In this document: piece by piece, positions 57,015 to 64,000 of the stretch
Numbering within the stretch: the first letter of the stretch is position 1
Layout: the number at the start of each line of letters is the position of its first letter
NCBI RefSeq assembly: GCF_016629525.1
Contig: NZ_AP024269.1
Location: 1,116,001-1,180,000, forward strand
Reading direction: 5' to 3'
Origin: Kaistia sp. 32K
GTDB taxonomy: Bacteria; Pseudomonadota; Alphaproteobacteria; Rhizobiales; Kaistiaceae
DNA length: 64,000 nt
Position numbers and translations under genes: made by a program
The notes under the pieces: generated by a model
What the model was told of the DNA's origin: nothing
The model's database searches: none
Seen by the model: only the letters and a program-made list of their open reading frames with translations

Positions 57015-57788
57015 ATGCAGAAGCTCCACGTCACCGACATTCACAAGCGCTTCGGCGATACCGAAGTCCTGAAGGGCATCGGCCTCGACGCCGCGGCGGG
57101 CGACGTCATCTCGATCGTCGGCTCTTCCGGGTCGGGCAAGAGTACGTTCCTGCGCTGCATCAACATGCTGGAGCGTCCGAACAGCGGCACGATCCGCGTC
57201 AACGGCGAGGTCCTGGACCTCGTGCCCGACCGGCGCGACGGCACCCTGCGCGCGAAAAGCGCTAGCCAGCTGCAGCGCATTCGCTCGCGCCTCGCCATGG
57301 TGTTCCAGAACTTCTGCCTCTGGTCGCATATGAGCGTCCTCGACAACGTGACCGAGGCTCCCGTCAGTGTGCTCGGCGTATCCCGCAAGGAAGCGGTGGA
57401 GCGCGCCAAGGCCAATCTCGCCAAGGTCGGCATCAAGCCCGAAACCCACGAGCGCTATCCCTCGCAGCTTTCCGGCGGCCAACAGCAGCGCGTCGCAATC
57501 GCCCGCGCGCTGACCATGGAGCCGGACGTGATGCTCTTCGACGAGCCGACCTCGGCACTCGATCCCGAGCTCGTCGGCGAGGTGCTGCGTGTCATGCAGA
57601 CGCTCGCCGAGGAGGGCAGGACCATGGTCGTCGTCACGCACGAGATGGGTTTTGCGCGCCATCTCTCCTCGAAGGTCATGTTCCTGCACGAGGGGCGCGT
57701 CGAGGAGGAAGGCTCGCCCGAGGCCCTGTTCGGCACCCCGGAGAGCCCGCGTCTCCGACAGTTTCTGGCAGGCCGTCTCCAGGCCTGA
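57015..57788 (+). CDS. Polar amino-acid ABC transporter ATP-binding protein (HisP/OccP type)
   Basis: ATPase of 257 residues. Walker [10 protein letters not shown] at 36-44, [15 protein letters not shown]-loop, [19 protein letters not shown] and [14 protein letters not shown], switch His in VVTHEMGFA. The insertion [18 protein letters not shown] before the Q-loop is typical of histidine/octopine/arginine importers (HisP, OccP). The ATG at 57015 was chosen over an in-frame TTG at 57003. It leads the importer genes, before the binding protein and permeases. Confidence 0.93.
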   Translation: MQKLHVTDIHKRFGDTEVLKGIGLDAAAGDVISIVGSSGSGKSTFLRCINMLERPNSGTIRVNGEVLDLVPDRRDGTLRAKSASQLQRIRSRLAMVFQNFCLWSHMSVLDNVTEAPVSVLGVSRKEAVERAKANLAKVGIKPETHERYPSQLSGGQQQRVAIARALTMEPDVMLFDEPTSALDPELVGEVLRVMQTLAEEGRTMVVVTHEMGFARHLSSKVMFLHEGRVEEEGSPEALFGTPESPRLRQFLAGRLQA

Positions 57789-57888
57789 ACCATCATCGCC
57801 GCGTCGAGGGCGGTTCACGAGATTTCGACGCCAGGGCCCGGCGCCGAATGGAATGCCAAATAATCCCTTTCAGAGAACGAGACTTCCC

Positions 57889-58653
57889 ATGACGAAACTT
57901 TCCACCCTCTTCCTCAGCGGCTTCATCGCCCTGGCCTCGCTTTCGCCGGCGATCGCCAAGCAGGTGACGATCGCGACCGACGCGACCTTCCCGCCCTTCG
58001 AATCCGTCGACGCGAACGGCAAGCTCGTCGGCTACGACATCGAGCTGATGAGCGCCGTTTGCAAGGCGGCCGAACTCGACTGCAACATCATTGCCGCCGC
58101 CTGGGACGGCATGATCCCCGGTCTTACCGCCGGCAAGTATGACGCGCTGATCTCGCAGCTGACCGTCACCGACGCGCGTCGCAAGATCATGGCCTTCAGC
58201 GACATCTATTCGCACCCGACCTTCCGCTTCGTCGCCAAGAAGGGCGCCAGTCTCGACGTCAGCCCGGACGGGCTCGCCGGCAAGATCATCGCCGTCCAGA
58301 CCGGCACGCCGATGGACGCCTTCGTCACCAAGACCTTCCCGAAGGCGACGATCAAGCGCTACGACGGCGGCAGCGCCCCCTATCTGGAGCTCACCGCCGG
58401 ACGTGCCGATCTCCACATGAGCTACGAGGCGCAGATCACGCACGCCTTCCTCAACGGCGACAACGCCGAGAAATTCGAGCTCGTCGGCCCGCAATATACC
58501 GGCAAGGACGCGCCGGAATTCGGTGAGGGCGTCGCGATCGCGATCAACCGCCGCAACGCCGACCTCCTCGCGAAAATCAATGCCGGCCTCGCCAAGATCC
58601 GCGAGAACGGCGAGCTCGCGGCGATCGACGCCAAGTATTTCGGCAAGAACTAA
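57889..58653 (+). CDS. Basic/polar amino-acid ABC transporter substrate-binding protein
   Basis: Periplasmic family-3 binding protein, 254 residues, signal peptide through about Ala22 (MTKLSTLFLSGFIALASLSPAIA). Typical LAO/HisJ/ArtI features: VTIATDATFPPFESVDANGKL, GYDIELMSAVCKAAELDC, WDGMIPGLTAGKYDALIS and VQTGTPMDAFV, with the carboxylate-binding region around RADLHMSYEAQ. The downstream ureohydrolase, CtlX and ornithine cyclodeaminase make arginine, citrulline, ornithine or an opine the likely cargo. Confidence 0.93.
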   Translation: MTKLSTLFLSGFIALASLSPAIAKQVTIATDATFPPFESVDANGKLVGYDIELMSAVCKAAELDCNIIAAAWDGMIPGLTAGKYDALISQLTVTDARRKIMAFSDIYSHPTFRFVAKKGASLDVSPDGLAGKIIAVQTGTPMDAFVTKTFPKATIKRYDGGSAPYLELTAGRADLHMSYEAQITHAFLNGDNAEKFELVGPQYTGKDAPEFGEGVAIAINRRNADLLAKINAGLAKIRENGELAAIDAKYFGKN

Positions 58654-58662
58654 GGCGGATCG

Positions 58663-59352
58663 ATGCTCGGCGGCTATGTCGCATCTGTGCTGGCGGCGGG
58701 GTGGATCACCCTGTCGCTGGCCTTCGTGTCCCTGATACTGGCCGTCGTGATCGGCATCGCGGCGGCGCTCGCCAAGCTTTCGCGCTCGCGGGCGCTGCGC
58801 GTCACCGCCACGCTCTATACATCCGTGGTCCGGGGCATCCCGGATCTCGTCATGATGCTTCTCGTCTTCTATTCGCTGCCCGCGCTCCTCAACCAGGCGG
58901 CGCAGGACTGGGGTTACGACGTCTATATCGAGTTCAGCCCCTTCGCGGCGGGCGCCGCGACGCTGGGGCTCATCTTCGGCGCCTATATGGCCGAGACGTT
59001 TCGCGGCGCCCTGATGAACATTCCCAAGGGTCAGGTCGAGGCTGCCGAAGCTTATGGGCTCGGACGGATCCGCATCTTCTGGCGCATCCTCCTGCCACAG
59101 ATGATGCGCCTCGCGCTGCCCGGCTTCACCAACAACTGGCTGGTGCTCGCCAAGGCTACGGCGCTCGTTTCGCTGCTCGGCCTCCAGGACGTCATGTTCC
59201 GGGCCAAGGGCGCGGCGGAGGCGACGGCCAAACCCTTCACCTTCTACCTTCTCGCCGGCGGGTTCTATCTCACGATCACCGCCATTTCGCTCTTCATCCT
59301 TTCCCGTGCCGCCAAGCGCTATGAGCTCGGCGTGAAGGAACTTGCCCAATGA
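58663..59352 (+). CDS. Polar amino-acid ABC transporter permease (HisQ type)
   Basis: Inner-membrane subunit, 229 residues, about five helices, starting VASVLAAGWITLSLAFVSLI. RGIPDLVMMLLVFYSLP and the EAA-like loop QVEAAEAYGLGRIRIFWRIL identify the family. AAGGCGG precedes the ATG by a few nucleotides. Ends in an ATGA overlap with the next permease gene. Paired with 59349-60038. Confidence 0.94.
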   Translation: MLGGYVASVLAAGWITLSLAFVSLILAVVIGIAAALAKLSRSRALRVTATLYTSVVRGIPDLVMMLLVFYSLPALLNQAAQDWGYDVYIEFSPFAAGAATLGLIFGAYMAETFRGALMNIPKGQVEAAEAYGLGRIRIFWRILLPQMMRLALPGFTNNWLVLAKATALVSLLGLQDVMFRAKGAAEATAKPFTFYLLAGGFYLTITAISLFILSRAAKRYELGVKELAQ

Positions 59353-60038
59353 GCTGGGACATCATCGTCGAGAATCTCGGCTTCTATGCCGAGGGCGCGA
59401 AGCTGACGGTGTTCCTCACCGTCGCCTCGCTCGCCATCTCTTTCGTTCTGGCGATGCCGCTGGCGCTCGGGCGCAATTCGCACAACGCGTTCCTGCGCAA
59501 TGCGATCGCCCTCTATACGCTGGTGTTTCGCGGCACGCCGCTGCTTGTCCAGCTGTTCCTGATCTATTACGGGCTCGCGCAGTTCGATCTCGTGCGCGAA
59601 AGTCTCCTTTGGCCGTGGCTGTCGAGCGCGCTTGTCTGCGTCATCCTGACCTTCGTCCTGAACACGACGGCCTATACGACGGAGATCTTCGCAGGCAGCC
59701 TTCGGCATCTGCCGGTGGGGGAGATCGAGGCGGCGCGCGCCTACGGCATGTCGCCCTTCACGCGGGCGCGGCGCATTCTCCTGCCGGCCATGCTGACGCG
59801 CTCGCTGACGCTCTACGGCAACGAGACGGTGATGATGCTCCACGCGACGTCGCTCGCCAGCACCGTGACGCTGCTGGAAGTCACCGGCGTCGCCCGCAAC
59901 ATCGCGCTGAACTACTACATCATGTTCGAGCCCTACGTGACGGCGGCCGCGATCTATCTCGTGCTGACGCTCGTGCTCGTCCTCCTTTTCCAATACGCCC
60001 AGCACCGCTGGGCCGGCTACCTCCAGGCGCGGCTCTGA
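59349..60038 (+). CDS. Polar amino-acid ABC transporter permease (HisM type)
   Basis: Second inner-membrane subunit, 229 residues, with GAKLTVFLTVASLAISFVLA, FRGTPLLVQLFLIYYGLAQF and EIEAARAYGMSPFTRARRIL. The long helix TLYGNETVMMLHATSLASTV is characteristic of HisM/OccM. Coupled by a 4-nt overlap to its partner. Together with the ATPase and binding protein it completes the importer. Confidence 0.94.
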   Translation: MSWDIIVENLGFYAEGAKLTVFLTVASLAISFVLAMPLALGRNSHNAFLRNAIALYTLVFRGTPLLVQLFLIYYGLAQFDLVRESLLWPWLSSALVCVILTFVLNTTAYTTEIFAGSLRHLPVGEIEAARAYGMSPFTRARRILLPAMLTRSLTLYGNETVMMLHATSLASTVTLLEVTGVARNIALNYYIMFEPYVTAAAIYLVLTLVLVLLFQYAQHRWAGYLQARL

Positions 60039-60069
60039 CCGCGCCCTTTCCAGCAAGGATCATCCTTCC

Positions 60070-61029
60070 ATGAACCAGAAGCCCGATCTCGGCGCCCTGT
60101 TCGGCGCGGGCGAGACCTCGACCTTCCTCGGCCTCGACGCCTGCGACGACCTCAGCGCCCTGGACGCGCCGATCGCGATCCTCGGCGTTCCCTGCGCGAC
60201 GCCCTACCGCTCCGTCGGCGCCTATTGCCGCAACGCGCCGGACGCGCTGCGCCGCGCGACGGCACCGCTTACGGCCAATCTCGAACGCCACGATTTCGAC
60301 AGCGGCGGCCAGGTCTTCCCCGAACGGCGCCTTCGCGCCGTGGATTGCGGCGACCTTCCCTTCGACGAAGCGGACGGGGCCGCCAATCGCGACGCGATCC
60401 GCGGCGCGGTGCGCACGATCCTGGAGCGGAACGCCGTGCCGGTGCTTCTCGGCGGCGACGATTCCATCCCGATCCCGATGCTTCAGGCGATCGGCGACAC
60501 GGCCGGGGACCGGAAGTTCACCATTCTCCAGATCGACGCTCATATCGACTGGCGTGAAACGCATATGGACGAGCCAATGGGGCTCTCCTCCACCATGCGC
60601 CGCGCCTCCGAGATGGCGCATATCGAGCGCATCGTGCAGGTCGGCGCGCGGGGCATCGGCTCGGCCGCGACGAGCGACTACGAGGATGCCGTGAAATGGG
60701 GCGTGTCCTTCGTTACGGCCCGCGAACTCCACCGTTCGGGCGTCCAGAAGGCGCTGGACCTCATTCCCGAGGGAAGCGACATCATCGTCTGCATCGATGC
60801 CGACGCGATCGACCCGGCACTGGTTCCGGGCGTCATCGCCCGCTCGCCCGGCGGCCTCTCCTATGACGAAGTCACCGACCTCATCCGGGGCGCGGCGGCG
60901 CGCGGCCGGATCGCGGCGATCGACTTCGTGGAGTTCATGCCGGAGCGCGACGTCGACGGCATCGGCGCCCTGACGTTCGCGCGCGTCATCACGACGGCGC
61001 TCGGCCTGATCGCCCGCCAGAAGGCCTGA
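60070..61029 (+). CDS. Ureohydrolase (arginase/agmatinase family) with an unusual metal ligand
   Basis: Hydrolyses a guanidino compound, probably arginine or agmatine, to urea; 319 residues. Metal-site motifs: DAHID (Asp156, His158, Asp160) and IDADAIDP (Asp243, Asp245). The first motif, normally GGDHS, is GGDDS here, so the usual His ligand is Asp131. This variant occurs in a distinct subfamily of agmatinase-like proteins, so the enzyme is probably active with altered metal geometry or substrate. Context with an amino-acid importer, CtlX and ornithine cyclodeaminase favours a route from arginine (or an N-substituted guanidine) to ornithine. Cytoplasmic. Start MNQKPDLGALFG follows the permease after 31 bp. 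Confidence 0.9.
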   Translation: MNQKPDLGALFGAGETSTFLGLDACDDLSALDAPIAILGVPCATPYRSVGAYCRNAPDALRRATAPLTANLERHDFDSGGQVFPERRLRAVDCGDLPFDEADGAANRDAIRGAVRTILERNAVPVLLGGDDSIPIPMLQAIGDTAGDRKFTILQIDAHIDWRETHMDEPMGLSSTMRRASEMAHIERIVQVGARGIGSAATSDYEDAVKWGVSFVTARELHRSGVQKALDLIPEGSDIIVCIDADAIDPALVPGVIARSPGGLSYDEVTDLIRGAAARGRIAAIDFVEFMPERDVDGIGALTFARVITTALGLIARQKA

Positions 61030-61055
61030 TCGCCTTCATCGTCATCCCGCTCGAA

Positions 61056-61085
61056 CGGCCTCCCGCGTACCCGCGCGGGGGGCCG
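61056..61085. terminator. Hairpin between convergent ureohydrolase and Lrp genes
   Basis: CGGCC and GGCCG bracket a GC-rich core (CCCGCG ... CGCGGGG) in the 64-bp gap between the two convergent stops. No U-tract; a bidirectional terminator is likely. Confidence 0.5.
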
Positions 61086-61093
61086 TTCCGTGT

Positions 61094-61519
61094 TCAGACC
61101 GAGCTCAAGAGAATGCTCGTCTCGCTGTTGAGAATGCCGTCGATCTGGCGGACCTCGCGCAACACGCGGTCGAAATCGTGCAGCGAGGAAGCGCGGATCT
61201 CCGCGATCAGATCCCAGCTTCCGTTGGTGGTGTGGAGCGAATGAAGCTCCGGCATGCCGCGCAGGCGCTTGATGATCGCCGTAGTGGACTTGCCCGCCAC
61301 CTCGATCATCATCACCGCGCGGATCGCGTTGGCGTCATGGTCCTGCCGGACGCGTACCGTGAAGCCGAGCAAAGCGCCGCTATCCAGAAGGCGGTCGATG
61401 CGCGCCTGCACCGTGCCGCGCGTGACGCCCAGAATGTCGGCGAGCTTGGACACGGGGGCGCGTCCGTCACTGCGCAGGACGTCGATCATCCGTCGATCGA
61501 GCTCATCGAGCTGGTACAT
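61094..61519 (-). CDS. Lrp/AsnC-family transcriptional regulator
   Basis: Regulator of 141 residues. HTH at about 4-50 (LDELDRRMIDVLRSDGRAPV then VTRGTVQARIDRLLDSG), followed by the RAM/ligand domain (TVRVRQDHDANAIRAVMMIEVA, HSLHTTNGSWDLIAEI). Start chosen at MYQLDELDRRM (61519) to fit the family; longer in-frame codons run into the divergent promoter. It is divergent from ctlX by 136 bp and is a good candidate for controlling ctlX and ornithine cyclodeaminase in response to arginine, ornithine or a related amino acid. Confidence 0.92.
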   Translation of the reverse strand: MYQLDELDRRMIDVLRSDGRAPVSKLADILGVTRGTVQARIDRLLDSGALLGFTVRVRQDHDANAIRAVMMIEVAGKSTTAIIKRLRGMPELHSLHTTNGSWDLIAEIRASSLHDFDRVLREVRQIDGILNSETSILLSSV

Positions 61520-61655
61520 GCAAAACGTCCGATCTCTACTGGCAATCTGTCGAGCATAGCACGCATTTTTCGCCATCATTGACATTTCTAACGGCATTTT
61601 GCGCGCCTATCCTGTGGCCTTTCCGGCCTTCTCCAACCCTTCTGAAACGAGTTCC

Positions 61656-62606
61656 ATGAGCGGTTTCGCAGTCCAGGCGCCCTCCGGCGTCGTGATGATC
61701 CGTCCCCACCATTTCACGCCGAATCCCGAAACGGCGGCGGACAACGTCTTCCAGTCGGCGGACGGCTTTCGCACCCGTGGCGAGATCGCGGAAGCGGCCT
61801 TCGACGAGGTGACGCGCATGGCCGGGCGCCTGCGCGAAGCCGGGGTCACCGTCCATCTCTTCGAGGACGAAAGCACCGCGACGCCGGACTCGGTCTTTCC
61901 GAACAACTGGTTCTCGACCCATGCCGGCGGGCATGTCGCGATCTATCCGATGTTCAATCCGAGCCGCCGCCGCGAGCGCCGCTCCGACGTCATCGAGATG
62001 CTGAAGCAGCGCTACCGCGTGCAGGACGTCATCGACTATTCCGGCCTCGAGCCCGACAATGTCTTCCTGGAAGGCACGGGGGCGATGGTGCTCGACCATA
62101 TCGGCCGCATCGCCTATGCGGCGCGCTCGAACCGCACCAACGAGGTCGCGCTGGAGCGTTTCTGCACCCATTTCAACTTCGAGCCCATGCTGTTCGAAGC
62201 CGCCGATGCGAACGGCGCGAAGATCTACCATACCAACGTCATCATGTGCGTCGGCACCGAGATCGCGCTGGTCGGCCTCGACTCGATCGTTGGAGACGCG
62301 CGCCGGGCCGAAATCCGCGCGCGGCTGGAGGAAACCGGCCGCATCGTCGTGCCGCTGAGCCACGCGCAGATCGCCGAGTTCGCCGGTAACGCGCTCGAAC
62401 TTCGCGGCCGCAAGGGGCGGTTTCTCGCGATCTCATCGCGCGCCGCGGCCTCGCTGACGCCGGAGCAGCGCGCAACCATCGAAGCCGTCACGCCCCTGCT
62501 TGCCCTCGACGTTCCGACGGTCGAACTCGCGGGTGGTTCGGTGCGCTGCATGCTTGCCGGTATCCATCTCGCCGCGCGTTCCGAGCCGACGGCTTCGCTC
62601 GGCTGA
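61656..62606 (+). CDS. ctlX: CtlX-type citrulline/guanidino hydrolase (amidinotransferase superfamily)
   Basis: Enzyme of 316 residues with the alpha/beta propeller fold of arginine deiminases and dimethylargininases. Family start VVMIRPHHFTPNPETAADN, DSVFPNNWFSTH, LEGTGAMVLDH (catalytic acid region) and the nucleophile Cys298 in GGSVRCMLAGIHL near the C-terminus. CtlX proteins use L-citrulline as a urea-like substrate, yielding ornithine. Start ATG at 61656 begins the conserved part. The stop lies 25 bp before the ornithine cyclodeaminase gene, so citrulline to ornithine to proline is a continuous path. The exact substrate is by family name, not by experiment. Confidence 0.85.
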   Translation: MSGFAVQAPSGVVMIRPHHFTPNPETAADNVFQSADGFRTRGEIAEAAFDEVTRMAGRLREAGVTVHLFEDESTATPDSVFPNNWFSTHAGGHVAIYPMFNPSRRRERRSDVIEMLKQRYRVQDVIDYSGLEPDNVFLEGTGAMVLDHIGRIAYAARSNRTNEVALERFCTHFNFEPMLFEAADANGAKIYHTNVIMCVGTEIALVGLDSIVGDARRAEIRARLEETGRIVVPLSHAQIAEFAGNALELRGRKGRFLAISSRAAASLTPEQRATIEAVTPLLALDVPTVELAGGSVRCMLAGIHLAARSEPTASLG

Positions 62607-62631
62607 CCTCCCTGAAGTGGAAACGAGAGCC

Positions 62632-63672
62632 ATGAACCCCAAGCTGAACGTCGTTCCCTTCGTGAGCGTCGACCACATGATGAAGCTCGTGCTGTCGATC
62701 GGCATCGAGCGCTTCCTTCTCGAGCTCTGCGCCTATGTCGAGGACGACTTCCGACGCTGGGAGAGCTTCGACAAGGTGGCGCGCGTCGCCGCCCATTCGC
62801 CGGACGGGGTGATCGAGCTGATGCCGACCTCCGATGGCGCGGCCTACGGGTTCAAGTATGTGAACGGCCACCCGAAGAACACGCGCGACGGCCGCCAGAC
62901 CGTGACGGCCTTCGGCGTCCTGGCGGATGTCGCCAACGGCTATCCGGTTCTCCTGACCGAAATGACGATCCTGACCGCGCTGCGCACCGCCGCGACCTCG
63001 GCCGTTGCCGCCCGGCACCTCGCACCGAAGGGCGCGCGGACCATGGCGATCATCGGCAACGGCGCGCAGGCCGAGTTCCAGGCTCTGGCCATGAAGGCGC
63101 TGATCGGCGTCGATCGCCTGCGCCTGTACGACATCGATCGTGCAGCCAGCGAGAAATGCCGGCTCAACCTCCAGAGCTTCGGCTTCGACATTGCGATCTG
63201 CGAAGGGACGGAGGAAGCGGTACAAGGGGCCGAGATCGTCACCACCGTCACGGCGGACAAGCAATACGCGACGATCCTCACCGACAATCTCGTCGGCGCG
63301 GGAATCCATATCAACGCGGTCGGCGGCGACTGCCCGGGCAAGACCGAGCTGCAGGCCGCCATTTTGCGTCGCTCCGACATCTTCGTGGAATACCCGCCGC
63401 AGACGCGCATCGAGGGCGAAATCCAGCAGCTCTCGCCCGACCACCCGGTGACGGAGCTCTGGCGCGTCATTGCCGGCGAAGTGCGAGGCCGAACCGACGG
63501 GCGGCAGATCACCCTTTTCGACTCCGTCGGCTTCGCCACCGAGGACTTCTCGGCCCTGCGCTATGTCCGCGACAAGCTGGCGGGCACGGCCCTCTACGAA
63601 GAACTCGACCTTCTCGCCGACCCCGACGACCCCCGCGACCTCTTCGGCATGCTGCTGCGCGCAGCCGCGTAA
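62632..63672 (+). CDS. ocd: Ornithine cyclodeaminase
   Basis: Converts L-ornithine to L-proline and ammonia with bound NAD, 346 residues. N-terminal VVPFVSVDHMMKLVLSIGIER, LTEMTILTALRTAATSAVAA (catalytic/substrate loop), NAD-binding GNGAQA at 142-147, AVGGDCPGKTEL containing the catalytic Asp, and FDSVGFATEDFSAL. The length and the NNG-type features match ornithine cyclodeaminase rather than alanine dehydrogenase. Start ATG at 62632; upstream in-frame codons lie within ctlX in another frame. It completes an arginine/citrulline to proline route with the two hydrolases upstream. Confidence 0.93.
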   Translation: MNPKLNVVPFVSVDHMMKLVLSIGIERFLLELCAYVEDDFRRWESFDKVARVAAHSPDGVIELMPTSDGAAYGFKYVNGHPKNTRDGRQTVTAFGVLADVANGYPVLLTEMTILTALRTAATSAVAARHLAPKGARTMAIIGNGAQAEFQALAMKALIGVDRLRLYDIDRAASEKCRLNLQSFGFDIAICEGTEEAVQGAEIVTTVTADKQYATILTDNLVGAGIHINAVGGDCPGKTELQAAILRRSDIFVEYPPQTRIEGEIQQLSPDHPVTELWRVIAGEVRGRTDGRQITLFDSVGFATEDFSALRYVRDKLAGTALYEELDLLADPDDPRDLFGMLLRAAA

Positions 63673-64000
63673 GGGAGGCGCCTGCTTTCGCGCTCCGAGA
63701 CAGCGGATATCCTGTGGCCGGAGGCCCCGTCTTCGACGGGCATCCCTACCACGGATGCCGTCTGACTGGTCGCTCGGCGTCATCGTCTGAGCGCTGAAGT
63801 GAGAGGCGTTCGTTCCGCTCTGAGCTGTTCGCTCTGATTGGGGAGCCTATCGAGGCCCACGCCATCCGTAAGCAACGTATAAATTCGATCGGTCGCGCTC
63901 GGACCAACGATAGCTCCAGGGCGATGCAGATCCGATACGGCAGGTGCCTCAACAATGACGATTCGACAGATAGACCATATATTCCAAGCCATTGAATTTA
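63673..64000. other. Right-edge stretch, no gene recognised
   Basis: About 330 bp after the ornithine cyclodeaminase gene. CCCGTC-TTC-GACGGG (63726-63740) is a small hairpin that could help end transcription. From 63840 onward the composition is less GC-rich and several short frames on both strands stay open to the edge, but none resembles a known family; a gene truncated by the window edge is possible. Confidence 0.4.

Noticed and set aside
63746..64000. Gene at the right edge
   Set aside because: Short frames on the minus strand reach the edge but do not resemble a known family; too little sequence to claim a gene.
1..64000. tRNA, rRNA, insertion sequences, phage or integrative elements
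   Set aside because: No cloverleaf, rRNA, transposase, integrase, terminal inverted repeat or target duplication was seen by eye; a tRNAscan/ISfinder run would be decisive.

Overview
The window is about 64 kb of GC-rich, gene-dense DNA, and every gene I can name fits a metabolically versatile soil or root-associated alphaproteobacterium of the Hyphomicrobiales (Rhizobiales). The porin is of the alphaproteobacterial type, the D-allulose 3-epimerase is very close to the Agrobacterium enzyme as I recall it, nitrate assimilation runs through NasT/NasS, and there are many ABC importers paired with GntR, LacI, LysR and AraC regulators. The codon use, gene set and one short palindrome suggest Bosea or a relative; that genus call is inference. 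I saw no rRNA, tRNA, CRISPR array, prophage, transposase or plasmid origin.

Layout. 1-5.1 kb: left-edge sugar ABC importer (two permeases, one binding protein) plus a GH29 alpha-L-fucosidase, divergent from a GntR regulator, with two matching operator-like palindromes between them. 5.1-10.5 kb: polar amino-acid ABC importer, a hydantoin/Asp/Glu racemase and an FCD-type GntR regulator. 10.8-16.1 kb: an organosulfur scavenging operon (NtaA/DszA-type flavin monooxygenase, MetN-MetI-MetQ-like importer, SfnB-type acyl-CoA dehydrogenase-like monooxygenase). 16.5-27.0 kb: a complete assimilatory nitrate module (nasT, nasS, transporter, nirB, nirD, nitrate reductase, cysG). Its leader can be read base by base: NtrC-like site, sigma-54 promoter, two hexaloop hairpins (ANTAR target) and an intrinsic terminator. 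27.2-36.0 kb: a LacI-controlled sugar operon (ABC importer, two SDR dehydrogenases, P-loop sugar kinase, D-allulose 3-epimerase), probably for D-allulose or allitol.

36.2-38.7 kb: a TetR regulator and a major porin separated by a long AT-rich region. That region carries three TCAAC-N4-GTTGA palindromes 31-32 bp apart; a fourth lies beyond the porin. 39.3-47.2 kb: a GntR regulator divergent from a ribose-type sugar ABC importer, an amidohydrolase-2 lactonase-like enzyme and a GMC oxidoreductase, with a perfect 16-bp palindrome in the divergent promoter. 47.4-53.6 kb: an AraC regulator, an exported arylsulfatase coupled to its formylglycine-generating enzyme, and two tandem paralogous Crp/Fnr regulators. 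53.7-55.8 kb: LysR regulator, a short-chain dehydrogenase that lacks the usual tyrosine, and a small tautomerase. 56.4-63.7 kb: an arginine/ornithine/citrulline module (XRE-cupin regulator, polar amino-acid ABC importer, ureohydrolase, Lrp regulator, CtlX, ornithine cyclodeaminase).

Together the genes form a set of nutrient-scavenging modules: each importer sits beside the enzymes that process its likely cargo and beside one dedicated regulator. Nitrogen (nitrate, hydantoins, arginine family), sulfur (organosulfonates, sulfate esters) and plant- or microbe-derived sugars (fucosides, D-allulose, another sugar or lactone) are all represented. No single undescribed system stands out. The most informative signals are regulatory: the nitrate leader and the phased palindrome array beside the porin.
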